A stretch of DNA of 64,000 nt from Oscheius dolichura (GCA_932521035.1 OW051495.1:3472001-3536000); one strand, 5' to 3'. Shown: positions 34,529 through 46,858, counted from the stretch's first letter. Numbers and translations are program-made. Notes: generated by a model from the sequence alone, not told the origin.

Positions 34529-34828
34529 TTGGCCGGGCTCCCTCAAAATTTGATTGCGGGCCCTCGTCGGAAGGAGGTGTCAACGCCTCTGTTCCCAGGT
34601 CTAAACCGGATCTGTGGTTCATTGTGGAACAGACACATTATCATTAACGACGCATTGTACATCTCGTGTGATAAACGAATGCCAGAGAGAGTAGGAGGCC
34701 ATCCTGAACGAGAGGTTCAGCATATTCCCCTTGTATCCCCACATCAGCACTGTGGAAAAAAGACCAAGCGGTCTCCTCCCTTCACCTAGCCAGATAAATA
34801 GAGAGTGCTCAATGACACAAGACTTTTA
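34529..34828. other. Non-coding gap between LINE and zinc transporter
   Basis: An 86-codon open frame at 34529-34789 has no recognisable motif or splice context; I regard it as chance. No other structure seen. Confidence 0.4.
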
Positions 34829-36017
34829 TTAATTTATTCTCCAGTTAGTAATGTCTTCCTCGTACCAGCCGATGGCGAAGACCAGCCCGAAGCCAATGAC
34901 GAAGCCGGCCAGCTGAAGGCAGCAGACCAGGGCCCACGGGTCCTCGGGCGGGCTGTCGTGTTTCAGATGGTGCTGAATATCTCTTTTAAGACAGCACAGT
35001 GACCCTAGCGAACCAGCATGTCTATCCAGGCCACGTACAAGAACATCCCGGCGGTCAGGGCCAGAAGTACTCGCTGGTAGCCGTCGCCCTGCTGGCCGAC
35101 GGCGATGCTCACGTAGAGGCCGGCGAAGGCCGTCAGGGCCGAGACCAGATTCAGAAGCAGGGCACGGCACATCGGAAGACCCGAGTCCACCAGAACCGCC
35201 AGGTCTCCCAGCTCGTGGGGCAGCTCATGTAGGGCGATGGCCAGCGTCGCAGCGAGTCCCTTTTCCCAACCGGACAAGAACGAGGCTCCCATCGCGATTC
35301 CATCTGAAAGTAGACAAGTCGCTCTTCCATCCTCCCGTCTCTCCATACCCACAAAATTGTGCACGGCGTCTCCGAAGAGGATGACCAATGCCCGGCTGGT
35401 CAGTCCGCACCACACGACCTCCTCCTTCTCAGGCTCCGCCTCGCTGTCCGACCGACTGCTGTCGTCCGTCTTCCCGGACTCTATCCTCTGCTCGTCATGT
35501 GCGGGGCAATGCCCAATGTTCTCCAGGTGGTGAACGTGCCGCTTACGGTAGAAGAGGATGAATTCGAAGAAGTATAAGGCGTAGACGACAAGCAGCACTC
35601 CGCTGATCCAGAGGAGTTGCTTCCTGTTCTCGGTCAGTCCCTCGTCCTCCGCGTGTCTCCTCGTCCTCGTCGAGTTATGGTCCTCGTCTTCCTCGTGGTG
35701 GTGGTGGTGGTGGTGATGGTTGTGGACTCCCATAACTTCTGGGATTATGTGGAGGAGGGCGTCGGAGCTGAGAGTGGAGACGGCCATGGCTATGAAGAAC
35801 TGCATCCATCTGATGGATTCCCCGTTGAATATCCTGGATTACAAGAGAAACCTTTGTCTGGCTGCTCCGGTGACGAGGGGGATGATACAGGCGCCGGATA
35901 AGGACAGGAGACTGACGATGGCCGTGGCTATACTTCCGAAGATCAGGGCTGAAGAAGGTCATGATGGGGAGGGGACAGGGGGGATAACTGACCATCGGAG
36001 ACGTTGGAAGAGCTCAT
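34829..36017 (-). CDS. ZIP family zinc transporter, LIV-1 subfamily (SLC39A)
   Basis: Divalent metal importer of a cell or organelle membrane. Model exons, from the start: MSSSNVSD, then IFGSIATAIVSLLSLSGACI (TM), a joint to WMQFFIAMAVSTLSSDALLH, and the long exon. A run of His after HNHHHHHHHH followed by EEDED forms the metal-binding loop. A Ser/Glu-rich loop (GKTDDSSRSDSEAEPEKEE) follows. The signature helices are FGDAVHNFVDGIAMGASF and ALHELPHELGDLAVL, i.e. HNFxDG and the HExPHExGD metal centre of LIV-1 ZIPs. The last exon is HHLKHDSPPEDPW to WYEEDITNWRIN. The AATAAA overlaps the last codons. All transport residues look intact. Confidence 0.9.
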
Positions 36018-36857
36018 GAGACGGCTCCGGCTTTTCTGCAAAAGGCAGATCAGAATTGAGCAAATAGCGGAAACACCCGGACCGGTTATCCCCCAAAATA
36101 ACCCCGGCCATGTTGAAAATTATCAGGTGAAAGGAGGGGAACTTTCTCTCTCGTCAGCTATGCGAGGAGATCTCTGCTTATGATATTCTCCCGACGGATA
36201 GCTAACCTTTTTTAGAGACTTGAATTCCTTTTGAAGACTCGGTGCACCCGTAAAGTCTTGGCAGGGAAAGGAATAAAGGTACGGTGGTTTGGCGACATCG
36301 TTTGAATAAAAACAAATGCGTTGCCGAGACTTTACGGGTGCAGGCGGTCTCTCGTGTACCCGGAAGGGGGAGTACGGGTCAAAATAGGAGCTGATTACTG
36401 GGTGTTAGGGGAGTACCGAGTGCGCGGCTCGTGCGCCGGCTCACCTAAAATGTCAGTAGGTGGGAGATGGAGTCAGTAGAAGAAGAAGAAAAGTCAGTAG
36501 AACATTTCGCAGCCGGGTGAGACCGAAGACTCGCATCTTCCCTGGCGAACAATGGCCTCCGGTCTAAATCAAACGTGTTCTATTCCCAATTTATTCCCCT
36601 TCTCGTAATCCCCAGCTGAAATTAGAAGAAAACGGAGATTTAAAACTCGCGGCGTTCGCCCGGCCGCCAGCTGACTCGACGCCATACTGTAAAGAGAAAT
36701 CGATGCGCAATTGCCAATAGGGCACCCTTTCGCGAATCATGTGTTCTTTGCTGAACCCGTATTTCCCTGGCCGTTATCGATTATTCCTGGTAATATTTTA
36801 AGCGAGGGCCATCTCCCAATAAATTTGGACGACGATCGATTGTTGCCGGATTGATCG
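36018..36857. other. Divergent intergenic region between ZIP and YPEL5 genes
   Basis: An 840-bp spacer between divergently transcribed genes, probably containing both promoters. No coding exon is supported. It holds a 100-bp foldback (36243-36342), listed separately. Confidence 0.5.
36243..36342. repeat. Small foldback repeat
   Basis: tgcacccgtaaagtcttggc at 36243-36262 is an inverted match (19 of 20) to 36323-36342, with a 60-bp loop. It may be a MITE remnant. Confidence 0.6.
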
Positions 36858-37404
36858 ATGGATGCTCTGAGGTGTCCTCCCCGCCCGTGTATCACATACA
36901 ACGGTAGCCCGCTCTTTTCCAATTTAAAAAGAGGGCTCTTTCAGGTGGGGAGAAGGTCATTGCCTGTTCCCAGTGTCTCTGCTACCTCTCCAACGAGAAC
37001 GAGATCATTTCCACTCGTTTCCAAGGTATTTCCCCCTCCTCACGGCCATTTCCCCTCTCTTTCAGGCAGCACAGGGAAGGCGTCGCTCTATTTGCGAGTC
37101 TGGAATATTCGATGCTCGGAGAAGCAGACCCGAGAGATGATGACAGGCAAGCACATTGTCCGCGATGTGGAGTGTATGGTCTGCGGGGTGGGTCAGGCCC
37201 GGGAAAGGGAGGATAGCCCCGGTTCAGCTGAAACTCGGTTGGATGTACGAGTATGCCCACTGCGACGAGCAGCGATACAAGGAGCAGCGAGTCATCTTGG
37301 AGCAGAAGCTGGTCGTGTTGATGGACGGCGTCTGTGACCCCGAATACGGCTACAGCGGCCCCTACCCGACGACGCTGCCCGACAACAGCGACACCCCCGT
37401 GTGA
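36858..37404 (+). CDS. Yippee-like zinc-binding protein (YPEL5-like)
   Basis: Yippee-fold zinc protein; YPEL5 associates with the CTLH ubiquitin ligase in animals. The model starts MDALRCPPRPCITYN and joins GGEKVIACSQCLCYLSNENE, then IISTRFQGSTGKASLYLRVW, CSEKQTREMMTGKHIVRDVE, CMVCGLKLGWMYEYAHCDEQ and RYKEQRVILEQKLVVLMDG. The paired CxxC knuckles (CSQC and CMVC) supply the four zinc cysteines. LGWMYEYA..DEQRYKE and RVILE match YPEL5 better than YPEL1-4. Exon joins are in phase with introns of 38-46 nt. The N-terminal dozen residues differ from vertebrate YPEL5. Confidence 0.82.
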
Positions 37405-37634
37405 GTCACTCGTCCGGTACTCGAAGTAGACCAGTTATAGGGAAGTCATCCCGGAGGAACCCATCGCCACCCAGAAAATTATATCTTTCAAGAAGAAACG
37501 ATAGCCAATCCCCTCTATTTTGTCCCTATTTGTACATAAACGCATCCTCCTCTTCCCGTTCTATTCAAATATCCCGGTCCTTGCCGAATATCTCCTTCTT
37601 TTCTTCACTTGCCCCTTTCTAATCGCTCTTCCAG

Positions 37635-39056
37635 ATGACAGTCCTGCCGAAGACAAAAAAGGCATTGGTCAAGGAGCGCTCTGTCCAGCCGGGCACCTCG
37701 AGGTATCCCCCGGCGTATAATAACCTATCCTCCTTCAGCTGCACCACCTCGGATAGACGGCCCCCCTCGCCGACGAATAGGAAAACCAGGAGGAATCTGT
37801 CCGATGTGCCGTCCACATCGGCCCCTCCCCCCAAGAAAGGTTCCTTTTTTTATTATTCTCGTTGGGTTCATCCCCTCTTCCCAGGGTATCGATCCCGTTC
37901 GGGTTCGCCTGGGATCAACTCGGACGACGAGAGGACGCCCGGCTTCCGAGACGAGCAGCTCGAACTGCAGTTCGCCGATCGCCTTCGGGCCAGCCACGGA
38001 TGGCAGATCAAGCAGATGCAGGGCGACGGGGCGTGTCTCTTCAGGGCCGTGGGTAGGCTATCCACTTCTCGTGCTCTTCGAACAACCCATTCCAGCCGAC
38101 CAGGTCTACGGCGACGAGGAGATGCACGGCGAGGTCCGTCGCCTCTGTATGGACTACATGGTGCGTGTTCCCCTAAATTTTATAAGGAATTCCCGTTTCA
38201 GGAGAGGAATCGAGACCACTTTGCGGAGTTTGTGACGGAGGACTTCGACGAGTACGTGATCAGAAAGAGACTGCCCCAGACCCACGGGAACCACGTCGAG
38301 ATCCAGGCCATCTCGGAGATGTACGCCCGCCCCGTGGAGATCTACGAATACAACGACCAGCCGAACAACACTTTCAACCCCCGATCCAACGCCGAGATGA
38401 ACGCCCCCCTCAGACTCAGCTACCACGGGGCCGTCCACTACAACTCCGTCGTCGATCCCCAGACGGCCACCATCGGGGTCGGGCTCGGTCTGCCCGGACA
38501 CGTCCCAGGGGCGGCCGATGCCCAGGCCGTCTCGGAGACACTCATCCAGAGCGAGATGTCCCATATCGAGGAGACCATGCTCCACGTTAGTCTCCCAATA
38601 AAATACGAATATTTTGCCCCTTTTTAGGATAAACTACATATGTCAGATTGGCAGAAAACTGAGGAGGAAATCAAGGACCAGGTGGCTAGGGAGTCTTATC
38701 TGCAGTATCTACAGTCTCTCGAGGGAAAAGGTGTGTCTATTCTCTCTTTATCATCCGGTTTATCATTCTTATAGGCTCTGTCAAGCCGGAGGATGCTCCC
38801 TGTGGGTCCAAAAGTATTCCGCCTCCACAGATGGACAAGCCCTGCAGCAGCAAACAGCAGGAACCGAAAGCGGGTCCGGGACTCTATGAAGAGCTTCTGC
38901 TCATGGGAGGCAGGCTACTTCTGCCTCAAGTTTTCATGTTATTCTTTAGCCGTCGACTTTGAGGACGACGACAGTGCCATGGTGGCTCAGGCTCTTCTGC
39001 TCAGCCAGCAGCAGTTTATGGAAGAATTGCAAAAGAAGAAGAAAAAGTCCGGCTGA
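37635..39056 (+). CDS. OTUD5: OTU deubiquitinase OTUD5 (DUBA) homologue
   Basis: Cysteine protease cleaving ubiquitin chains. The basic, Ser/Pro-rich N terminus leads to the OTU domain: WQIKQMQGDGACLFRAV (catalytic Asp and Cys), ADQVYGDEEMHGEVRRLCMD, FVTEDFDEYVIRKRL, HGNHVEIQAISEMYARPVEI and LSYHGAVHYNSVV (catalytic His). ATIGVGLGLPG and KDQVARESYLQYLQSLE are OTUD5 hallmarks. The C-terminal DDDSAMVAQALLLSQQQF matches the UIM-like helix of OTUD5. The ATG is immediately preceded by ctcttccag. With only 230 bp to the YPEL5-like gene upstream, the two may be co-transcribed. Confidence 0.92.
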
Positions 39057-39535
39057 GGTGCCATCTTTTTATTTGCCTGCATAATCAAGTGCTCTCAGGA
39101 TGTGATACCGGTTATTTTAGCCAATTGCAAATATAGATTACCTATTGAAATGAATGTTCAGCCGTAGTTCTGTTCTTGTCATTTCAACAGAAGTAACCAA
39201 CGAAATCTTTTCTCTTTACACATTATACGGAAGTTGTGCGGGGCTCACCATCAATTTCATTTCTTCTGAGATTTTTATAGTCGCTTTCATTTTTTTTTCA
39301 AAGTATAGCACTAGCGCATATTGTTGTAACTGACATAATACCTCTTGATCATACATTCTATTATATGTATTCTTCCAAAAAGGCGAAAGTGGCAATAGAT
39401 AAAAAAAATATGGGGGCTTTTTGTTATCTATTTTTTCATAACTTTTCTTGGAGATTCTAGACCACTGCGGAGATCTTTCTATACTTATATTTGTCTCCAA
39501 TAACCTTTGTTCTAAATTTCAGTCACGCTCTCGGC

Positions 39536-41789
39536 ATGGAAAAAGACTTTGGAATAGAGGAATATGTCGGGGGATTTCAACAACCGATACCATGCGTCCT
39601 CAAAGAGCTGTACACTGACTTCATAGTTCAAGAAATTAGAGGTATGTAGGCATGCAGTTTATTTCATTTTAGTATTGACTTTTAGAAAATCAACATGTTC
39701 TACCTATACGGCCGCCGGAGTTAGACCCGAAGCAAGAAAACCTGAAAGAAAAAATTATACAGAAGCTTGAAGTTTCAATTCCTGAATGTATTAGCGAACA
39801 AGAAATGGCACTAAATGGTTTTGTGGATAACTTAAATCCGAAGCAAAGGAACAATTTTTCTATTGATGTAAAGGTAAATACGCTTTTGTTTCTTTTGTTA
39901 AAATAAAGGCAGAACTTAACAAAAGAAGAAAGAACTCTGATACATAAATTTATTAGAGAACGATTTAATGGTAGCTTGAGCAGTGAGCATAAGGAAGATA
40001 GTATTGTAGTAACTTCTGGCAATGGAGGAAAAAATGATAGGTTAGTGTTATCTAAATCTAATGAAAAATACTATTGCATTTGCAGGAAAAGAAAACGATG
40101 GGATCCGGATACCCCTGATTACCTTCATTTTACACTTGCGAAAGAAAATAAAGATACTTCATTCGCACTTGGAATTCTTGCAAAGTTTATAGGGTAAGAA
40201 TATATTGCTTTATACTTACTGATCTCTTTAGAGTGAAGTCGGATCTCTTTCGTTCTTGTGGTATAAAAGACAAACGGGCAGTAACTTCTCAACGTGTTAG
40301 TTGCTATAGAGTTGAAAAGGTTTGAAAATATTTCACGCTTTCATGTTTCACAGGATAAAATTATCAATGTTATACCAAAGCTTCGTGGCTTCACTCTCTT
40401 TGATTTTGAATATAAACCTGAAGGACTGAAAATGGGAGGACATTGGGGTAATCGATTTAGCATCATTTTACGGTAACCAACTTTTTATTTTCGCAAAAAC
40501 AAAACGGTTGAAGAAATATACCTTCCGAATCAAAGGACGAGATTTTATCAAGATGTGCAATATTTAAGGAAAACGGATTTGTCAATTATTTCGGTATTTT
40601 TTTCTTTAAGTTTGAGCACTTCTATAGGAACCCAAAGATTTGGCTCAGCTCTCAATAATACCGCTGAAACCGGAAAGCTAATACTTCAAAGAAAGTGGGA
40701 AGAAGCGATAAAAAACATTTTTCGGACATCAGAAGAAAGTAACAACGGGGAGTACCTCCTTTATTTTGCATTTAGTGGGATATACTACAGTGGCAGAAGC
40801 AGCATCACACTTCCGTAAAACCGGTGATCCTAAAGAGGCTCTGAAAAGACTAAAAGGAGGTCAACAGTTTGCTTCCCTAGAATCAAACATATTGCGAGCT
40901 TTAACGCAAGGAAAGACGTGGCAGCAGGTATAACATTCACTTTGTATAACCTCGTTCTAGTGCCTTACTGAAGTGCTCCCAATGAATATGAGAAGTCTCT
41001 ATGTTCACGCATATCAAAGCCTTATATGGAACAAGGTAGTAATGCATTTATTTTATGCAAACGTGGTTTAGATAGTATCCCGTAGAATAAGAGAACACGG
41101 GACTACAGTTATACCTGAAGATGTAGCACAGATGGGTGGATCTATGGGTGATAAAGACATTTTCTCAGTGCACATACCTTTGCCTGGGAGTAAAGATGAT
41201 ATATTTCCAGCATATGGTTAGTAATTTCGCAGTTATTTGAAGGTAGTTTTTAGCCAAGATATGGCTCGAAGAGCTGTTACATGCCGACCAACTGACAACT
41301 GATTCTTTTCGGAATTTGAGAGAGTAAGTATTTTGTAAAATAGAAAATTTTATAGTTATAGCCGGTTTGCTTTGGGTGATTCTACGCGAGCCCTCTTGGT
41401 AAAACCAGGCGATGTTGAATACACGTTAATTACATATAAGCATAATAGACAAAGCTTACAAGTATGTTTATTTCATTGTTTTTAATCTCAACAATAAAGG
41501 AAGGCTTATTAAAACGTGAGGACCGGGAAGCGAAAGAAAACACCACTGAAGAATTACTTGCTCTAAAAGTGCAGTTCAATCTTCCTAATGGTACATATGC
41601 TACAGTAGCGTTACGGCAAATCACTGGATTTGACATGGGAAAAACAAATATGATGGTAAAGACTACTTGCCATTTATTTATTTATTTATTTAGGAAATGG
41701 GAAAACAAGACGAAGATAATGGAGTTGCCGACGTTGTTGAAGTGGATACCACCTCTAATGATGAACAGCATGTTACCGAATCTGTTTAG
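39536..41789 (+). CDS. PUS7: tRNA pseudouridine synthase PUS7 (TruD family)
   Basis: Isomerises uridine to pseudouridine in tRNA and mRNA. The start is MEKDFGIEEYVGGF, followed by LKELYTDFIVQEI. The catalytic block FRSCGIKDKRAVTSQRVSCY contains the nucleophilic Asp. Further TruD motifs are GGHWGNRFSIILR and GTQRFGSALNNT, and the ADQLTTDSFRNL region is also present. The C terminus VQFNLPNGTYATVALRQITG matches the family's SLPPSTYATMAIRE end, with a short acidic tail EVDTTSNDEQHVTESV. About twelve short exons. A cag lies 13 nt before the ATG, without an upstream coding exon. Confidence 0.9.
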
Positions 41790-42031
41790 ACTAGACTTTG
41801 TTATTTCAATTACTTTAAATTGTTGCTTTTTGTTTTTTGAGAATTTTTGTTGGTTTGTTGGCCAAACTAAACTTTTTAACCTTAAATAGTTCGTGTTCGT
41901 CATAAATTTAGGTTATTACGAAAAAGATGAATGTTCAAGGTGCAGAAGAAGTAGTCGAAACAGCCATCCATTTTCTTTGACAATAACAAATTCTCAGTAT
42001 GTTTTTATATTCTTAGTAAAATCCTATTTAG

Positions 42032-43061
42032 CTTGATTCTTTGAATTCATGGCAGACTCCCTTACACTTTGGCAAAGATTATAGCTATCGCCCTAGAGAG
42101 GTTGTCCCGCAGAAAACATATAATCTGTACGTATCTGTAATGGTTTTTAAAGAAGATGAAACTATTATTGTAACGATTATGCAACTTAAAGGTGATTGCA
42201 TACTTACATATATTACTGTTTTAGGCATTGAAAGACTTCTTGTAGATAGCTACCAAATAGATAAATCGAGGGTCGAAGTTGATGTGCGCGACAAATTGGC
42301 TGGAGCTCTTACAAAAATTGGTTTTTTTCAGAATTCACATTAAATCATACCAATATTTTTAGGACTAGTTTCGCTACCTCAGATAATGCAAATCCGTATA
42401 ATTCGAAACGTCATAATTAAAAATCTTTCTGTAAAAGAGTTTCTTCGCATGGAAAGCTGCTGCAAACTGATGCAAGATATCTGTAGAACTAAGGAAGCGG
42501 ATACTAATTTTTGGAAAAGAAAGCTGAAAAAGTATTTGTCTCACTGGCAGCTATGTACAATATTTTAGAGATTATGACATGGATAAAGGAGATATTCATA
42601 GTTCTTACCGTGAAGCTTATAAATATGAATTTAGTCAGAAAAAGAAGAGATCGACAGATAGTCATTATGTGGTTAGTTCGCTTGTTTTTATTGAAGAAGA
42701 AACAATTCAATTTAGAGTCCTTTACTAGTGTACGATCCACTGAGAGACGAGCGTTCTTATTTTCCACGCCCAGGACCTTTGTATCCCAATCCAAGCATTC
42801 CAAACCCTTTTGCGCCTGATGTTAACCCTAATGGGCCATTCTGTAAGTTCTTTGAAACACTTGCTTCGATAATGAATACACTACGGATGACGAAATATAT
42901 AACAAAGCATGGCAAAACATATTTTTTCAGTTGGTGGACCCGGCACGGGTCCAGAGATTATGCCCTCTCGCCCATTGCGATTTCCAAACCCACGTGGACC
43001 GCCCAATATGGGCCCGTCAGGTTGGCCACAATTCGACCGTGATCGCAATGATTTCATTTAA
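42032..43061 (+). CDS. FBXO7-like F-box protein (FP domain, F-box, Pro/Arg-rich tail)
   Basis: SCF-ligase and proteasome-linked adaptor family. The first secure exon reads LDSLNSWQTPLHFGKDYSYR; the FP (PI31-like) fold continues VVPQKTYNLYVSVMVFKEDE, LLVDSYQIDKSRVEV and VRDKLAGALTKI. The F-box region is LPQIMQIRIIRNVIIKNLSV, then FLRMESCCKLMQDICR and NFWKRKLKK. The tail DPLRDERSYFPRPGPLYPNP and PRGPPNMGPSGWPQFDRDR is the Pro/Gly/Arg C terminus shared by FBXO7 and PI31. The upstream segment 41913-41999 (SLTITNSQ end) may belong, but its frame does not join cleanly, so the start and any ubiquitin-like domain remain unplaced. Confidence 0.68.
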
Positions 43062-43634
43062 TTTTACTCCCATGTTTGAAATAAATATCCCAGTTTCTTT
43101 GTCTTAGACCTATGATGCTGACCTCAGCTGGTTGAGCGTGCATTGACTATTGATTGACGCCGTTCCAATCGCCTTTTCGTTTTGGTTCACGTCGGAATTC
43201 TTTTCACCGCTTACTTCTCGAAAATTTGTATGTATTATTGCGGATTGTGGAAAGAATTAGTACTTGATGTGATGTAGTCCAGTGGATATGTTTTTACACA
43301 TATGATACTGTTATATCCCGCAATTATGAGCTATATCAGATAAAAATTCCTAATGATAATGTCGTGTGGTGCTTGCTTCACGACAAATGGTCGGGGCAGC
43401 CTCAGGTATTTCGTGACAATCCGTGTATACTGCGCACCGTGCAGCCTGCTGGCTACTCGATACGACCTTATTCGCGCGTCCGCCTCCCACAAACAGGTCG
43501 TTTGCCTGGTATCCCGATTATATTCTCTTATCACCCATCAAATAGATCATCTTGTACTGTTTCTATCTGGAACAGCTATTTGGCTTGCTCTCATTGAAAC
43601 ATCGGTTTGAAATGTTGTAATTCAGCAGCATTTG
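43062..43634. other. Gap upstream of the PCTAIRE kinase
   Basis: It contains an open frame (about 43321-43597; RNYELYQIKIPNDNVVW, YSIRPYSRVRLPQTGRLPG) without clear splice partners. It could be an alternative 5' exon of the kinase gene, or chance. Nothing else supported. Confidence 0.3.
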
Positions 43635-46392
43635 ATGAAAAAGCTGAAAAGAAGACTTAGTGCTGCATTTCATGGCCGTGCAGGACGGAATGCTGTTCCA
43701 GAATATCGCCATGAAAATACCATATGCTATGGCAATCCTTCCCATATGTACTCTTCACAATCCCCGTCAAGAACCTGGAGTTTGTCTGATTCACTGAGCC
43801 ACCTAGCTGATCGGTTCGTATTTCGCCATTTCCTATAAGGTCTATATTGTTTTTTTTTATTTTTACTTTACAGGCTAGCAGTTGATGGGGTAATTGTAGA
43901 GGAATGCGACCCCTCGGCAGTCCTTAGGCGACCATATGAAGAAATGCGATACCGGCATGTACCTCCAAGAGCAGCCAGCATGTATAACCCAGGAATCTAC
44001 GGGGATTTCCACCGACACAGAGGTTAGTATAGAGTAAAAATAGTTATGGGAAAAGTGAGAGATATTTGAGACTATATCATCGAAAGGATAAGGGGTTAGT
44101 CCTAAGCGACAGAGTTGCTATGATATAAATAATGAATTGATTATGATTAGGAATTGAGTGTTGCGAGGAACAAGAGCTCTGCAAGCGATAATAAACACCA
44201 TGAATTGGATGTTAGAATCTGACGAGGCTGTTGATCCGTAATTAGCGTATGGACGGCGCCCCTCAGGGGGCTGGGCGATCAATATACTGCTGCCGCTTGG
44301 AGGAGTCACACCATGTCGCAGCTCTCCAAATCAGCTACCTTCCATGATTTTGGTGAAGAACCATGTCTGGAACAGCCTGGAAGTCCGGGAGAGAACCGAG
44401 ACCTTCACACACCGCTCGCCTCAGAAAAACGCGGCCGCGCTAACACTCTTTCGAATTGGCTCGGGATGTTCGTCAGTAAGCGACGGTCGGCTATGAGGCC
44501 CTCCATGTCCATGTCACTCGGTATGTCTCTGTTCTGTGCATTTATGATGTTTCTTTTTTTTTGTTCATGTTCTTTTTCAAGCTTGTTTCCACATATGGTT
44601 GAAAGCGCAAACATATCAATGTTGACCACAAATCATCTTTTGCGTGTATTCTATATTCTAATTATCTTTTCAGCAGTGGTGCATGAATCTTCGGTGCTGG
44701 GTTCGGATGGAGAAAGTTTGGAGGTTTCCCCTTCAACTTCCGATCAAACACCTACAGGGACAGCTTCACGATATATTGTAAATGTCAAAATGAGACCGAA
44801 ACCAACAAGGAAATGGAGTGAGGTAAGCGCTCAATTTTAAAACTAATTTTTGTAAAGATGGACATAACAGTAGACTTTTAGGAGGAAATACAAAAGCGGC
44901 TGTCCCTACCATCAGATATGCGACTTCCAGTGAGTGTTGTCGACAAATTAAATCGGACACCTACCCTGGATCAGCCTTTAACACGTAAAAATAGGAGAGC
45001 TTCATTGGTTTGAATACCAGCAGATGCATATTTCTTTTTTTTCAGAATGAGATAGGATTTGGAAAATTAGAAACCTATGAAAAACTGAATAAACTAGGAG
45101 AAGGCACTTATGCAACAGTTTATCGCGGTTATTCTATGCTTACCAACAAATACGTCGCATTGAAGGTTTGTTATGTGCAAATGATGTATAATAAGTGGTT
45201 TTTAGGAAATTCGCTTAGAACAAGAAGAAGGCGCACCATGCACGGCCATCCGAGAAGTCTCATTGCTTAGGAATTTGCGTCATGCGAATGTTGTTACCCT
45301 TCATGATATTATACATACGGACCGACTGCTAACATTGGTGCGTGTAGGAGTTACATTAAATAATTTGTCCTTTTAGGTTTTTGAGTATGTCGACCGAGAT
45401 CTGAAACAATACATGGACGCTTGTAATAATAATATTTGTATGCCAAACGTGAAGGTGATAATTATTTTATTACTTTACCGATAATTTCAGTTATTTTTGG
45501 TGCAATTACTACGTGGATTAGCTTATTGCCATCAGCGTCGGGTTCTTCATCGAGATCTAAAACCGCAGAATCTTTTAATCACAGCAAAGGGCGAGCTCAA
45601 ATTAGCCGATTTCGGATTGGCGAGAGCAAAATCAGTGCCCACTAAAACTTATTCTAATGAAGTCGTAACTCTGTGGTATCGGCCACCTGATGTTCTTCTA
45701 GGTAATTTCTCTTGTTTACGAAAATTAGCAGTATTTAGGATCAACGGACTATTCGACGCATATTGATATGTGGGGAGTGGGTTGTATATTATTTGAAATG
45801 GTAGCAGGAAGAGCATTGTTTCCTGGATCAACTACAGATGAGCAGTTAGCCTTGATATTTAGGTTAGACAAGCGTTGTTCTTGCCATAATTGTTTTTAGA
45901 ACTCTTGGGCTTCCTAATAGAACTCGGCATCCGACTATCTGCGAAAGACCCGCGTTTGCTCCATATGTACACAAAAAATATCATCCCGAGCCATTGATTA
46001 GGCAGATTACACGGCTTGATGGCGATGGGTATGAACTACTTATCAAATTTCTCCAGGTTAGTTTCTTGATATTTTGTAATCTCAGGCATCGCTGGAGATT
46101 ATGGCATTTTTTCCCTGTATTTTATGATAAAATATTTTTAGTACGAAGGCAGCGATAGGATTTCTGCTAGTGACGCTATTCACCATGGGTTTTTACGTCA
46201 ATTCACTACAAAGGTTTCACTTTAAATTTATTTTGAAGGCCAAGCAATATTTAGTTGATGCTGTTACGAGATGATGAGTCTCTTCTTGATTTGGACGGGA
46301 TACATATTGAGAAAGAACAGTCTGTCAAGGATACGCATGTCCATACCCACACACGGGTGCAAAAAAGTCGACGTCAATCATTGCTCATCTAG
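43635..46392 (+). CDS. PCTAIRE-type cyclin-dependent kinase (CDK16/17/18 family)
   Basis: Ser/Thr kinase of the PCTAIRE group, usually cyclin Y-activated and acting in neurites and vesicle traffic. The start [19 protein letters not shown] equals the family N terminus MKKIKRQLS. A Ser-rich region and [10 protein letters not shown] precede [20 protein letters not shown] and TYATVYRG (glycine loop). [15 protein letters not shown] holds the name-giving motif. [34 protein letters not shown] and [12 protein letters not shown] are intact. The protein ends [11 protein letters not shown]. An exon opening with its own ATG at 44313 ([20 protein letters not shown]) could be an alternative first exon. About eleven short exons. 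Confidence 0.92.
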
Positions 46393-46858
46393 TCTTCCTC
46401 CCCTTTTTCAGTTTTTCCAGAATATTTCCATTCGGTGCCTTTATATAATAAGTTCCACTTGTTACTTATCAAGGTAAATGTAACGGATTATTTCTATTTT
46501 CAGTTACTCAAAGTATACATATTCGCGGTAATTTTATATTGCATTTTCAATTCAAATTATCAGCGTACACTGTGATCATTGTATGTTCGTGATTTCTGTT
46601 AGCCAACATTCGATCGAATCTCATGGTTGTGTTCGTGTTGTGCAAAGTCTTTCCTTCCTACCACATTTGTGCTCTACCAAATCGGTGATATAGTCTCCTT
46701 ATCGATTAATTATGATACATAAATATTTTATACCTATGTTTTCTTTTTCTTCAATTTCAAGGCTTTTATAACCGTGTAATGGTGTCTTTTTGTGAAGCAG
46801 GCATAGCCTAATTTGTTACTTTTGTTGTAAACTGTTACAATAATTGAATATTAGAAAA
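46393..46858. other. Intergenic spacer between PCTAIRE kinase and CSN5
   Basis: AT-rich; 3' untranslated region of the kinase and likely promoter of the next gene. No coding exon supported. Confidence 0.45.

Noticed and set aside
35616..35760. GGT/CAC-rich simple repeat as a microsatellite
   Set aside because: It is the codon run for the histidine loop of the ZIP transporter and is coding.
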